Assembly (NCBI GenBank): GCA_017483225.1
Contig: JAFULF010000037.1
Coordinates: 62,001 to 126,000 of the forward strand
Origin: Alistipes sp.
GTDB taxonomy: Bacteria; Bacteroidota; Bacteroidia; Bacteroidales; Rikenellaceae
DNA length: 64,000 nucleotides
Direction of reading: 5' to 3'
In this document: piece after piece, positions 7,977 through 17,280 of the stretch
Numbering within the stretch: the first letter of the stretch is position 1
Layout: each line of letters opens with the position of its first letter
Translations under genes and position numbers: made by a program
The notes under the pieces: generated by a model
Databases searched by the model: none
What the model was told of the DNA's origin: nothing
Seen by the model: only the letters and a program-made list of their open reading frames with translations

Positions 7977-8116
7977 AGTTTTCTCCTCCTTAATTTGGTT
8001 TTACAGGTGCAAAGTAAGGGGTGTTTTGTGACAACTTATGACACAAAATAAAAAAAGATGTATTTTTTTGGAAATACTTGGCGGTCGGAAATTTGGATTT
8101 CTTTCTGATTTGAATT

Positions 8117-8150
8117 AAAAGCGACCTCCAATCTCTTGAAGGTCGCTTTT
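8117..8150. terminator. Bidirectional terminator between LRR gene and upstream minus-strand genes
   Basis: AAAAGCGACCT (8117-8127) pairs with AGGTCGCTTTT (8140-8150). It is T-rich on both strands and lies 18 bp beyond the stop codon of the LRR lipoprotein gene, which it most likely terminates. Confidence 0.85.
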
Positions 8151-8168
8151 AGGTTCGTTGTAGATTTG

Positions 8169-11156
8169 TTAGTCAAATCTATATGGTCTTATATTGTATA
8201 GAGCCCAGCAATAATATGTTTCATCGTTATAATACGAATATGCCTGAAAAACGTCGTCAGGAACATAAACTATCAGATTGGGGTCGTTTATAAAGAATAT
8301 ACTGCCGGTTATTGTAGGAGGAGTTTTTGCTCTGCAATACACGTATTTTAATGTGTTGCAACAATGAAATGCGCCCACTCCAATAGCTGCAAGATTATCA
8401 GGCAATGTCACACTTGTTAAAGATTGACATTCATAAAAAGCGTAATCTTCAATTGACGTAACACCTTTGCCTATTTCGATTTTATTCAGATTCTTACAAT
8501 AATAAAACGCATATTGCTCAATAGTAGTAACGCTATCAGGTATTACTATTTCTGTTAGTGAAGTGCGATTCCAAAATGCAAATTGCCCAATTTTAGTCGT
8601 ATTGTTTGGAATATTATACGTACTTAGTCCTGCCGGTGCGAATGCCTTTAATACTCCATCAACGATTATGCAACGATTATCTGATGATGCGTACTTTCCA
8701 TAGAAACTGGATAGTGACGTACAATTCAGAAATACAAAATCTCCTATGGAATTAACACTCTCCGGTATAGTAATACTCTCCAAGGCAGAACATTCAAAGA
8801 ATGCATAGTCTCCAATAGAGTTGACGCTCTCACCAATTGTGACTTTTGAGAACTCGCTATAACTAAATGCTCCGCCGTATTGATTAGGAGCTGATGGTAT
8901 ATTGCAATTGACTATCAGCTCTCCCTTAGCCTTGGAAAATGCAGACTCTCCAATTGCGGTAACGCTATTCGGGATTGTAATACTTTTCAGCGAGGTGCAA
9001 TATTGGAAAGCACCTTTTCCTATCGTGGTAACACTATTTGGAATAGTTATCTCTGTCAGTGATGTGCAGTACTGAAAAGCAATGCCATCAATTGATATTA
9101 CACTTTGCGGGATAGTCACATTTTTTAGAGTAGTACACTCCATAAATGCGCCCCAGCCAATTGTCTTTACGCTATTTGGGATATCATACGCCGTTAGGCC
9201 AGATGGCGCAAAAGCGGTTAATACCCCATCTGTAATCAGGCAGCGATTGTCTTCGGATGCGAATTTTCCATAAAAAGCCGATAGTGATTTGCAATATCTA
9301 AAAGCGCACGCCTCAATTGTTGTAACGCTGTCGGGGATTGTTATGCTCTCCAATGAAGTGCAATCACTGAATGAATGTCCTCCAATAGAGGTGACTTCGT
9401 CGGGAATCTTATATGTGGTTAGTCCTGCCGGCGCAAACGCCTTCAATACGCCATCAATGATTATGCAGCGATGGTCAGATGAAGCGTGGTTGCCATAAAA
9501 TCCATTTATGGATGGACAGTTTATGAATACACCCGTTTGTATTGATGTAATACTATCCGGAAGTGTTATGCTCTCCAATGATATACAATTAGCAAATGCG
9601 GCATCGCCAAGGGAGGTCACACCTTGTCCTATTACTACGCTTTTTAAGGATGTGCACCTATCGAAAGCCTGCACTCCGATAGTAGTAACGCTATCAGGTG
9701 TTACTATACTCTTCAAAGATGAACAATTATAGAATGCCGCCTTATCAATTAGTGTGAGATTTTGTCCCAATGTTACATCTTCTAACGAGGTGCAATTCAT
9801 GAAAGCCATTACTCCAATTGTTGTAATGCTATCTGGAATTGTTACACTTGTCAAACTTCCGCAATCAGAGAATGCAAAATCCCCAATCGACGTAACGTTG
9901 TTGCCGATTGTTACATTAGATAGCGATTTACAACTGTCGAATGCGCTCTCCCCAATCGAAGTAACACAGTCAGGTATTACTATGCTTTGCAATGATTCGC
10001 AGTAATGAAACACCCTCTCTTCTATCAATGTGATACCAGCAGGAATATTTACATTTACTAATGAGTGACAAGACGCAAAAGCAGCGCTCTCAATCGAGGT
10101 GACACTATCCGGGATTGTTATGTCAGTGAGTGAGGAGCATCCCCAGAATGCTGCATCTCCAATCGAGGTAATATTGTCGGGTATTATCACATTGGTCAGC
10201 GAGGTACAGCCATAAAATGTGTGATATTCAATTGAAGAAATGCTATTTGGGATTGTAACATTCGTTAGTGAGTTGCACTCTTTGAAAGCTTCACCTTCGA
10301 TTGAGGTAATGCTGTCGGGCAGGTTTACGCTTTGTAGTGAGGAGCAACATAAGAAAGCTCTTTCTCGGATAGTAGTAACGCTATTTGGTATAACTACCGT
10401 TGTGAATGATTTACAGCCGGAAAAGGCATTCTTCTTTATTTCGGTAATGTCAGAAGGTATTATCAGTTCTGTAACTACCGAATTGTCTATATATAGCTCT
10501 GCGCCATTGGAGAGAGGGTTTTCTCCTCCAAGATTATCGGAGCGAGTTTGAAGTGTTGTGGTGGATTGCTCTCCGAATCTGATTTTGCACCAACCCGACA
10601 CATCTCCTTTGTAATAGACCTTTGCAAGAGAAGTACAATTCAAAAAGGCACCATCCTCTATCGAAGAGATAGTGTCAGGAATAGTAATTTTTCGCAATTG
10701 TGCACAATCTCTAAATGCGGATGCCCCAATAGATGTAATTTGCTGAGGCAAAGATATTTTTTTAAGGTTAGTACAAGTTGCAAATGCTTCGTCTTCTATC
10801 GTTTTCAGTGATGTGAAGTACTTTAATTCGGTAAATGCCGAAATCGAAGATTCTTTGAATACGGTTCCCAAATTGGCAACTGCACCTGCCTCCTCGTAAG
10901 ATAGCTCGCCATCTCGATTTTTATCCCAATTGGTCGTGCAGATGGATTTGGTATTTGTATCAGTGAATCGGATAGCTAATGTTTTGTCGGCAGGTATCTC
11001 GACATCGCCATCTTCACCTTCGTCGTCTGTGTCCTCATCTCCGCTATCGGGTTGCTCGGTTGGATTTTTCAGACCATTTTCGTCTTCAAATCCATTGTCT
11101 TCACAAGCGGTTGCCAGTATGCCGACCGCTGCCAATAAAAGGAATAATTTTTTCAT
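8169..11156 (-). CDS. BspA-like leucine-rich-repeat surface lipoprotein
   Basis: A 995-aa exported lipoprotein. The start MKKLFLLLAAVGILATAC (ATG 11156) gives a signal peptide with lipobox ATAC and Cys18. An upstream in-frame Met (11201) would add 15 polar residues before the signal and is rejected. An acidic linker follows (about 21-55), then a 12-residue EF-hand/dockerin-like loop (D78-x-N80-x-D82-x-E84 to E89). The rest is about 30 LRR_5 units of some 23 residues (ITSIGDAAFxNCTSLxSITIPDS), interrupted three times by SSDxRCIIxDGVLxAFAPAGLTxY inserts. Such proteins mediate adhesion and surface binding in Bacteroidota. The promoter is well defined, with an unusual leader hairpin. Confidence 0.93.
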   Translation of the reverse strand: MKKLFLLLAAVGILATACEDNGFEDENGLKNPTEQPDSGDEDTDDEGEDGDVEIPADKTLAIRFTDTNTKSICTTNWDKNRDGELSYEEAGAVANLGTVFKESSISAFTELKYFTSLKTIEDEAFATCTNLKKISLPQQITSIGASAFRDCAQLRKITIPDTISSIEDGAFLNCTSLAKVYYKGDVSGWCKIRFGEQSTTTLQTRSDNLGGENPLSNGAELYIDNSVVTELIIPSDITEIKKNAFSGCKSFTTVVIPNSVTTIRERAFLCCSSLQSVNLPDSITSIEGEAFKECNSLTNVTIPNSISSIEYHTFYGCTSLTNVIIPDNITSIGDAAFWGCSSLTDITIPDSVTSIESAAFASCHSLVNVNIPAGITLIEERVFHYCESLQSIVIPDCVTSIGESAFDSCKSLSNVTIGNNVTSIGDFAFSDCGSLTSVTIPDSITTIGVMAFMNCTSLEDVTLGQNLTLIDKAAFYNCSSLKSIVTPDSVTTIGVQAFDRCTSLKSVVIGQGVTSLGDAAFANCISLESITLPDSITSIQTGVFINCPSINGFYGNHASSDHRCIIIDGVLKAFAPAGLTTYKIPDEVTSIGGHSFSDCTSLESITIPDSVTTIEACAFRYCKSLSAFYGKFASEDNRCLITDGVLTAFAPSGLTAYDIPNSVKTIGWGAFMECTTLKNVTIPQSVISIDGIAFQYCTSLTEITIPNSVTTIGKGAFQYCTSLKSITIPNSVTAIGESAFSKAKGELIVNCNIPSAPNQYGGAFSYSEFSKVTIGESVNSIGDYAFFECSALESITIPESVNSIGDFVFLNCTSLSSFYGKYASSDNRCIIVDGVLKAFAPAGLSTYNIPNNTTKIGQFAFWNRTSLTEIVIPDSVTTIEQYAFYYCKNLNKIEIGKGVTSIEDYAFYECQSLTSVTLPDNLAAIGVGAFHCCNTLKYVYCRAKTPPTITGSIFFINDPNLIVYVPDDVFQAYSYYNDETYYCWALYNIRPYRFD

Positions 11157-11212
11157 GTCGTTATAGGTTTGGTTATTAGTGTTGCTATAAAACCTTGTCA
11201 ATCAGCGAAATA

Positions 11213-11242
11213 CCCCCCCCCATATACCAAATCGGGGAGGGG
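11213..11242 (-). promoter_or_regulatory. Poly-C leader hairpin between WYL gene and LRR gene
   Basis: A run of nine C (11213-11221) faces CGGGGAGGGG (11233-11242), so the transcript can form a GC hairpin with an AT-rich loop. It lies downstream of the LRR promoter, inside its leader. It could be an attenuator for the LRR gene or a terminator for readthrough from the WYL gene. Confidence 0.4.
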
Positions 11243-11297
11243 CATTTATGCCTTCTCGTCGAAACGTGTATTATTGCTCCGTTATTTCTCGCTGATG

Positions 11298-11329
11298 CAA
11301 ATATAGCAATTTTTGAATCAAATATCAAA
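11298..11329 (-). promoter_or_regulatory. Promoter of the LRR lipoprotein gene
   Basis: On the minus strand, TTTG (11329-11326), a 20-nt spacer and TATATTTG (11305-11298) exactly match the Bacteroidetes consensus. Predicted start is near 11291, leaving a leader of about 135 nt. Confidence 0.75.
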
Positions 11330-11347
11330 ATGCGTACCTCTAATTCT

Positions 11348-12268
11348 CTAATTCTCTGGCTCCCTACTTATCGCATAGCGGCGGAGATAGTCGTTCAGGT
11401 GCTCTTCGAGTTCCGGCGAGTCGATGATTTGGATATCATCCAGCAGGCCCGCCACAAAGCGACCGATGCCGTGCAGATTGGCAACATCGGTTTCGAGCAA
11501 CCAGCTGTCGCTACTCTCCTTGCACGGCGTGATGAACCTCTCCGAGAGAGGGTACTCTTCAAGTAGCAGGTTGTGCGACAGGCGGCCGAGTTTGACCTTT
11601 GCGTGTATGCGCTCCTGCGAGGTGGCTATCGTGCGGAATATATCCATAAAGCCCTGCTCGTGCTGCGCCTCATATAGCCATGGCTCGGCGGTCGCCTCCA
11701 CATTGTCGATACGTGCCACCTTGAAAATCTTACACTTGCCATCCTCTCGGTCGAGGCACCACACATTCACATAGTTGGTCGTGAAGGCAAACGGCTCTAC
11801 CTTGCGGTCACGTGCCGAGTGTGAGGACTTATACCCTTGAAGCACAACGCAATACTTGTTCTGTATGGCATCTATCAGCGTGTGGACATTGCCGGCATTA
11901 CGACCTCGTACCACTGTGTCGGCGAGGGTGTGGTTGTCGTACACCGAGTAGAGTTTGCGTTTGAGGTTCTGTTTGAGCAGGTTTGTGTCGTCGATGCTCT
12001 CTATGGCACGGCGCAGGATTACAGCCTCCTCCTCCGTGAAATGCACCAGCTGCGAGATATCCTTAAAGTGCGGCGACTCCTTGTCGAGCCTTATGCAATC
12101 CCCGCTCTTCTTGATGACAAAGCCTGCATCCCTAAACGTATCTATATAGCGATATATCGTTCTTCGGGACATATTCAGTCGCTCCGCCAAATCATCCACC
12201 GAGTACTCGACGTTGGCAGTCAGCATCTTCATTAGGCGCAGTAGTCTTTCGATTTTGGGCTGGTCCAT
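11348..12268 (-). CDS. HTH plus WYL-domain transcriptional regulator
   Basis: A 306-aa regulator of the DeoR-like HTH_11 plus WYL type. The N-terminal winged helix (residues 5-60) includes LAERLNMSRRTIYRYIDTFR. The middle contains a degenerate WYL motif (YVNVWCLDREDGKCKIFKVA, about residue 165), usually a ligand- or nucleic-acid-sensing fold. The C-terminal part ends in LEEHLNDYLRRYA. Targets are unknown; WYL proteins often control DNA repair, defence or metabolism, and no defence genes lie next to it. It is upstream of and on the same strand as the LRR gene. Its start region abuts a 135-bp tandem repeat array. Confidence 0.88.
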   Translation of the reverse strand: MDQPKIERLLRLMKMLTANVEYSVDDLAERLNMSRRTIYRYIDTFRDAGFVIKKSGDCIRLDKESPHFKDISQLVHFTEEEAVILRRAIESIDDTNLLKQNLKRKLYSVYDNHTLADTVVRGRNAGNVHTLIDAIQNKYCVVLQGYKSSHSARDRKVEPFAFTTNYVNVWCLDREDGKCKIFKVARIDNVEATAEPWLYEAQHEQGFMDIFRTIATSQERIHAKVKLGRLSHNLLLEEYPLSERFITPCKESSDSWLLETDVANLHGIGRFVAGLLDDIQIIDSPELEEHLNDYLRRYAISREPEN

Positions 12269-12296
12269 ATTTTTTTTTGTTTTTGGGTTGTATTTT

Positions 12297-12642
12297 CTTC
12301 CTTCCCGCCACCCGTGCCGCAGGTCACATACGCCGAGTATCCTCCCTCCGCCACGATTGTCGGAGCGTTGAAAAACCTAACCCAAAATCCAAAAAAAAAC
12401 TCACATTTGGGTAGGTCTTTTCGTCTGGTTTCTTCCTTCCCGCCATCCGTGCCGCAGGTCACATACGCCGAGTATGCTCCCTCCGTCACGATTGTCGGAG
12501 CGTTGAAAATCCTAACCCAAAATCCAAAAAAAAACTCACATTCGGGTAGGTCTTTTCGTCTTGTTTCTTCCTTCCCGCCACCCGTGCCGCAGGTCACATA
12601 CGCCGAGTATCCTCCCTCCGCCACGATTGTCGGAGCGTTGAA
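12297..12642. repeat. 135-bp tandem repeat, 2.6 copies
   Basis: Copies start at 12297, 12432 and 12567; the last stops after 76 bp. The copies differ at only a few positions. Each unit has an imperfect hairpin CATAC-GCCGA-GTAT(G/C), the word GATTGTCGGAGCGTTGA, a run of nine A and a T-rich end. Because 135 is a multiple of three, a 152-codon frame stays open through it by chance; it is not a gene. Part of the unit (GTCACATACG, AGTAT, CTCC) recurs in the hairpin at 47528-47638. Confidence 0.9.
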
Positions 12643-12752
12643 TCTAATCGTCGAGGGAGTTGATGTCCTCGGGTTCAATATCCGTTTCAAAGCGACCCCT
12701 CTCGCAGGGTAATTACATCTTCAAACGCTTTGAGTACTCCTATTATATAAAA

Positions 12753-12780
12753 AAGGCCGAGAGTTTTTCTTCCCGACCTT
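12753..12780 (-). terminator. Terminator of dnaA
   Basis: On the minus strand AAGGTCGGG pairs with CTCGGCCTT (two G-U pairs) and is followed by a T run. It lies about 23 bp beyond the dnaA stop codon. A run of nine C (12791-12799) sits between the stop codon and the hairpin. Confidence 0.8.
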
Positions 12781-12802
12781 AAATCCATTACCCCCCCCCT
12801 CG

Positions 12803-14218
12803 CTATGCGTTTACGTGGCGCTCAATCTCGATTACCTGGCGCTGGAAGGCCTTGTCGGTATCCATCAGGTTGGAGATTGTCTTGCACGAGTGGAGCACGG
12901 TTGCGTGGTTGCGGCCTCCGATTGCTGCGCCGATTGCTGTCAGCGGAGCCTTCGTGTGCTGTTTTGCCAGATACATTGCCAGCTGGCGTGCTATTGCCAC
13001 CTCACGTGTGCGCTCCGAGGAGTTCAGTCGCTCCTTTTCGATATTCATCTCACGGCATACAACGTCGATGATATGCTCGATGGTTATCTCCTTCTGGTAG
13101 AGTGAGACGTACCCTTTGAGAATCTCCTTGGCGAGCGAGATGGTGATGCGCTTACCCATAAACGAGGTGTTTGCCACCAGCGACGATATTGCGCCCTCGA
13201 TTTCACGAATGTTGGCCGAGATGTTGTCGGCGAGGTATAGCACGACATCCTCCGGAATCTGTGCATTGAGGTGCTCCGCCTTCGCCTTGATAATCTTAAT
13301 CTTGGTCTGGTAGTCCGGAATCATAATCTGCGCCGAGAGGCCCCACTTGAAGCGTGTGAGCAGTCGCTCCTCGATATCCTTCAACTCCACCGGAGGCTTA
13401 TCCGAAATCAGCACGAGCTGCTTTCCCGACATCTGCAAGTGGTTGAAGATGTTGAAGAAGGCGTTCTGTGTTCCCGGCTTTCCGGCGAGCTCCTGAATAT
13501 CGTCGAGAATCAGCACATCCACAGCCTGATAGTAGTGGATAAAATCGGGAATCTCCTTGTTTATGGTTGCGGCCTGATATTGGGCCTGGAATTTGCTCAT
13601 TGCTACGTAGAGCACCTGCAACTCCGGATGGCGCAGACGAATCTCGTTACCGATTGCTTGTGCTACGTGGGTCTTTCCGAGTCCCGAGTCACCGTATATA
13701 TATAGTGGGTTGAACGGGGTGTTGTTTCCCGGATTTACCGCTACGGACATACTTGCCGAGCGCACGAGGCGGTTGCACTCACCCTCGATAAAGTTGGCGA
13801 AGGTGTAGTTTTTGTTGAGTTGCGGGTCTATTCGCAGCTTGTTTATGCCCGGAATTATAAAAGGATTTCGTATATTTGCGGTGTTCGTCTGCATAGTGGC
13901 AAACGAAGGCATCGAGACCGAGGCGTTTGACTCGGACGGAATCTGTGCTTGGACATCGCTCTTTGGAATTGCGTATCTGATTCTGGTCTGCTGACCGAAG
14001 CTCTCGGCAATCAGAGGACGGAGTATGCGGATGTAGTTGCTCTCAATCTCCTCTGCGAACGACTTGCTCGGCACACGCAAACGAAGCATCGTGCCGTCGA
14101 ATTCAAGGGGCACGATAGGGAGGAACCACTTGGCAAACTCCTCCGCAGAGGTTTGCGAGCGCAGTTGGCTCAGGCAGTTTTGCCAGGCATCGTTGTATGT
14201 GGCCGAATTATTGTGCAT
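12803..14218 (-). CDS. dnaA: Chromosomal replication initiator DnaA
   Basis: A 471-aa initiator that binds DnaA boxes and melts the origin. Domain I (about 1-90) has WQNCLSQLRS and FAKWFLPIVPLEFDG, followed by a short variable linker. The AAA+ core shows Walker A GDSGLGKT and Walker B VLILDDIQ. The C-terminal DNA-binding domain ends with the signature GGRNHATVLHSCKTI. Size is normal for Bacteroidota. No dnaN or gyrB is nearby, as is usual in this phylum. It is divergent from the phosphohexose mutase gene; the 290-bp gap holds one clear DnaA box. Confidence 0.96.
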   Translation of the reverse strand: MHNNSATYNDAWQNCLSQLRSQTSAEEFAKWFLPIVPLEFDGTMLRLRVPSKSFAEEIESNYIRILRPLIAESFGQQTRIRYAIPKSDVQAQIPSESNASVSMPSFATMQTNTANIRNPFIIPGINKLRIDPQLNKNYTFANFIEGECNRLVRSASMSVAVNPGNNTPFNPLYIYGDSGLGKTHVAQAIGNEIRLRHPELQVLYVAMSKFQAQYQAATINKEIPDFIHYYQAVDVLILDDIQELAGKPGTQNAFFNIFNHLQMSGKQLVLISDKPPVELKDIEERLLTRFKWGLSAQIMIPDYQTKIKIIKAKAEHLNAQIPEDVVLYLADNISANIREIEGAISSLVANTSFMGKRITISLAKEILKGYVSLYQKEITIEHIIDVVCREMNIEKERLNSSERTREVAIARQLAMYLAKQHTKAPLTAIGAAIGGRNHATVLHSCKTISNLMDTDKAFQRQVIEIERHVNA

Positions 14219-14508
14219 AATTAGTTAATATTCAATATTTTGTCAGGATTTGAAGCAAACTTCGGGAGGAGCTCCCGCCGCCTAACTTCGTTTTGACAAT
14301 GCAAAGTTGTGAATAAATTTATATTAAAAAAAACACCTATCCTATTGTTTATTTGGTTTTTTATTTTAAGGGGAGAGAAATCGCAAATCGGAGTGCAAAT
14401 TTTAACTCGCTGATACTTAATTGTTGAAAAAAAATATTATATTTGCAGTAAGAAAAAATTAAAATAGAAAACGTAATCATTATAAATAAAACTAATACTA
14501 AAAGAGCA
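14219..14508. promoter_or_regulatory. dnaA / mutase divergent promoter region with one DnaA box
   Basis: TGTGAATAA (14308-14316) is the reverse complement of the DnaA box TTATTCACA. AT-rich sequence follows (about 14317-14350). A single box fits dnaA autoregulation better than an origin. A TATATTTG -7 box for the plus-strand mutase gene lies at 14438-14445, with a TTGTTG word at about the -33 position; the 5' leader would be about 55 nt. Confidence 0.55.
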
Positions 14509-16254
14509 ATGAGTAATCTTGATGAACTTGTAATGGGCAAGGCCCAGAAATGGCTTGATGGCGACTATGATGAGGCGACGAAGGCGCAGGTGCGCAACCT
14601 TATCGAGAACGACCATAATGAGTTGGTGGAGAGTTTCTATAAGGACTTGGAGTTTGGTACGGGCGGTCTGCGTGGCATTATGGGTGTCGGCAGCAATCGT
14701 ATGAACAACTACACGGTGGGTTTTGCTACGCAGGGATTGGCTAACTACCTGAAAAAGAACTTCCCCGGCGAGCAGATTCGTGTTGCTATCTCGCACGACT
14801 CACGCAACAACTCCCGCACCTTTGCCGAGCGTGTTGCCGATATCTTTGCGGCTAATGATTTTCAGGTCTATCTCTTTGATGCCCTCCGCCCTACTCCGGA
14901 GTTGAGCTTTGCTATTCGTGAGCTCAAATGCCACTCCGGCGTTATGGTTACTGCTTCCCACAACCCGAAGGAGTACAACGGCTATAAGGCCTATTGGAGC
15001 GATGGCTCGCAGGTTACCTCTCCGCACGACACCAATATTATTAAGGAGGTTGAGAAGATTATCGAGGTGTCGCAGGTGCTCACGGGAGGCAACCCTGCCA
15101 ATATCACCATCCTTGGCGAGGAGTTCGACAAGGTTTACCTTGCGGCAATCAAGAAGCTCTCGCTCTCGCCGGAGAGTGTGCAGCGCTATGCCGATATGAA
15201 GATTGTCTATACGCCGCTTCACGGTGCCGGTGTGCACCTCACCCCTGCGGCTCTCAAAGACTTCGGCTTCAAGAATGTTATTCTGGTTGAGGAACAGACC
15301 GTTCTTGACGGCAACTTCCCTACCGTTGAGTCGCCAAATCCGGAGGAGCGCAAGACTATGAAGATGGCTATCGACCTGGCCGAGCGTGAGCAGGCGGACC
15401 TTGCGATGGCTACCGACCCCGACTCCGACCGCTTGGGCTTGGCTCTGCGTACCGGTAGTGGCGAGTATGTCCTGCTGAATGGTAACCAGACCCTTATCCT
15501 GCTTATGTGCTACCAGCTCACCCGCTGGGCGGAGCTTGGCCTTATCAAGGAGGGCGACTATGTCGTTAAGACCATCGTTACCTCGATGATGCCGGATGCT
15601 GTGGCTGCTCACTATGGCGTTAAGTGCTACAACTGCCTCACGGGCTTCAAGTATATCGCCAAGATTATCCGTGAGCAGGAGGGCGTGCATACCTATATAG
15701 GTGGTGGCGAGGAGTCGTTTGGCTACCTTGCCGGTGACTACGTGCGTGATAAGGACGGCGTTTCGGCGTGCGCTCTGGCTGCCGAGGCTGCTGCGTGGTG
15801 CCGTGATACGAAGGGTATGACCCTCTACGAGTGGTTGCAGGACCTGTATGTTAAGTTCGGCTTCTACCGTGAGTCGCTCGTGAATGTTGTCCGCAAGGGT
15901 AAGGATGGTGCCGAGCAAATCCAGAATATGATGGTCGATTTCCGTGCCAACCCTCCACAGAGCCTCCTCGGCTCGCCTGTCGTGCAGGTCTATGACTATA
16001 AGACGTTGGAGGTACTCGATACCGCTACGGGCGTTAAGTCCGCTATCGAGGGCATCGAGGATAAGAGCAACGTGTTGCAGTGGGTTACCGAGGATGGTAC
16101 GAAGGTGTCGGTGCGCCCTTCGGGTACCGAGCCGAAGATTAAGTTCTACTTCGGCGTGAAGGCCGACCTGCCGTCTGTCGAGCAGTTCGAGCAGGTGCAG
16201 TCCGCCCTCGATGCCAAGATTGAGGCGTTGAAGCAGGAGCTGAAACTCGTGTAG
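14509..16254 (+). CDS. Phosphoglucomutase/phosphomannomutase family protein
   Basis: A 581-aa alpha-D-phosphohexomutase that moves phosphate between C1 and C6 of hexose phosphates, feeding glycogen, nucleotide-sugar and cell-wall pathways. All four family elements are present: catalytic Ser150 (TASHNPKEYNGYK), metal-binding D303-x-D305-x-D307 (DPDSDRLG), sugar-binding GGGEESFGY and phosphate-binding RPSGTEPKIKFY. Length and sequence match the large PGM2-like branch common in Bacteroidales. Monocistronic, with its own promoter and terminator. It reads away from dnaA. Confidence 0.93.
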   Translation: MSNLDELVMGKAQKWLDGDYDEATKAQVRNLIENDHNELVESFYKDLEFGTGGLRGIMGVGSNRMNNYTVGFATQGLANYLKKNFPGEQIRVAISHDSRNNSRTFAERVADIFAANDFQVYLFDALRPTPELSFAIRELKCHSGVMVTASHNPKEYNGYKAYWSDGSQVTSPHDTNIIKEVEKIIEVSQVLTGGNPANITILGEEFDKVYLAAIKKLSLSPESVQRYADMKIVYTPLHGAGVHLTPAALKDFGFKNVILVEEQTVLDGNFPTVESPNPEERKTMKMAIDLAEREQADLAMATDPDSDRLGLALRTGSGEYVLLNGNQTLILLMCYQLTRWAELGLIKEGDYVVKTIVTSMMPDAVAAHYGVKCYNCLTGFKYIAKIIREQEGVHTYIGGGEESFGYLAGDYVRDKDGVSACALAAEAAAWCRDTKGMTLYEWLQDLYVKFGFYRESLVNVVRKGKDGAEQIQNMMVDFRANPPQSLLGSPVVQVYDYKTLEVLDTATGVKSAIEGIEDKSNVLQWVTEDGTKVSVRPSGTEPKIKFYFGVKADLPSVEQFEQVQSALDAKIEALKQELKLV

Positions 16255-16292
16255 AGTAGCCTCCCGCTCAATTTACACCTATATATATAATG

Positions 16293-16319
16293 AGTGCGCT
16301 CCTTTTTTCGGGGCGCACT
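16293..16319 (+). terminator. Terminator of the phosphohexose mutase gene
   Basis: AGTGCGCTC (16293-16301) pairs with GGGCGCACT (16311-16319), with one G-U pair. A T-rich run of about ten follows. It lies 39 bp after the stop codon. Confidence 0.88.
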
Positions 16320-16329
16320 TGTTTTTTTT

Positions 16330-17030
16330 TTCGAGGGTGGCGCAACGCTCCTGCTCTTGCCCCTGCTCCTGCTTCTGCTTCTGCTCCTGCTCCCGCCCCC
16401 GTGGGTATCGAAAACGATATCCACGCAAGAGGGGGGCTTGCGCCGAGGTAAAGATTGTTAAAGGCTGTTAAAGGTTGTTAAGGGCAGCGCCGGCGGTTTG
16501 TGGTGAGGCCGTGCAAGTCCGCCAGCGTATTGCGCACCATTAACAACCCTTAATATCCCTTAACTCCCTTAATAACCATTAACCCTTGCGCCACCTTTTG
16601 CGCAGACTTAAAGTCGAGTAAGGTCGCTCCTTTGGAGCTGCGCAACGGGCTTGGCGCAACATTAGGGGAATTAAGGAGATTAGGGAATTTAGAGAGCGCA
16701 AGGTTATTCTCACTAAACTCCTTAAACTCCTTAAACTCCCTTTTGCGCTATCCTTACTTGACCTTAAAGCAACCGCAGGTTGCGTGACCTTACCCGACCT
16801 TACCCGACCTTATCGTTGCGCTCTCTCTGCCTCCCCTCTCTGCCTCCCCTCTTGCACCCCCCCCCGTGGGTATCGTTTTCGATACCCACGTAAGAGGGGT
16901 GTTGCGCCGATGTCATTCAGCGACCAGCGGGAGCGACTGCCATTCTATGCCATCGCCTGTGCACCCCCTGCTCCTCCCCGTTTTGGCCCTCGGAGGGGCG
17001 TGCAGGGGCCCCTATCAACATTCGGGTTGA
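16330..17030. repeat. Composite intergenic repeat block A
   Basis: I see no gene here. In order: a (CTGCTC/CTGCTT)n stretch (about 16349-16396); the palindrome with 11-bp stem CGTGGGTATCG (16400-16425, AAAA loop); AAAGGYTGTT tandem units (16450-16483) facing TTAACAACCCTTAA units (16537-16586); the dispersed AGGGAGATT/CTCCTTAAA hairpin (16638-16745, TTTTGCGC end); the small palindrome GCAACC-GCA-GGTTGC (16769-16783) inside TTACTTGACCTTA/TTACCCGACCTTA words; nine C (16857-16865); and a second, perfect copy of the 11-bp-stem palindrome (16865-16890). Parts recur as block B after the next gene. Confidence 0.8.
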
Positions 17031-17083
17031 AAAATTGTTGTTACTTTTTTTTCAAAAAAATTTTAATAATTAAAAAAATGTTA

Positions 17084-17091
17084 TAAATTTG
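17084..17091 (+). promoter_or_regulatory. -7 box for the coiled-coil lipoprotein gene
   Basis: TAAATTTG fits TAnnTTTG. It would give an unusually long leader of about 180 nt before ATG 17281, containing possible short stems (AATCC/GGATT, AAGATT/AATCTT). No classic riboswitch core was recognised. Confidence 0.45.
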
Positions 17092-17280
17092 CATTGTTAA
17101 AGATTGACGGAAGAGTATATAAACGACCAACAATCTTGATAATAATCCAAATATGGCTGTAACGGATTGGTTGTCAATGATTTGCGGGAGTGATGATGCT
17201 CTTTGTTGTTCTTTAATACCAAATGTTTAATAACAATTTGTAAGTAAAAACCATTGTTTCACTTATAAAAAAACAAAATT

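Noticed and set aside
12232..12690. 152-codon minus-strand frame and a 132-codon plus-strand frame across the tandem array
   Set aside because: The 135-bp period is divisible by three, so frames stay open by repetition. The sequence is low in sense and has no start signal.
14308..14316. Chromosome origin next to dnaA
   Set aside because: Only one DnaA box and no box cluster or melting region were found, so it more likely reflects dnaA regulation. Whole-genome GC skew would decide.
14800..15918. 372-codon frame opposite the phosphohexose mutase gene
   Set aside because: An antisense shadow caused by GC-biased codons. The mutase has all its motifs in the sense frame.
17092..17280. Riboswitch in the long leader of the lipoprotein gene
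   Set aside because: Only weak stems were found and none of the common riboswitch cores was recognised.
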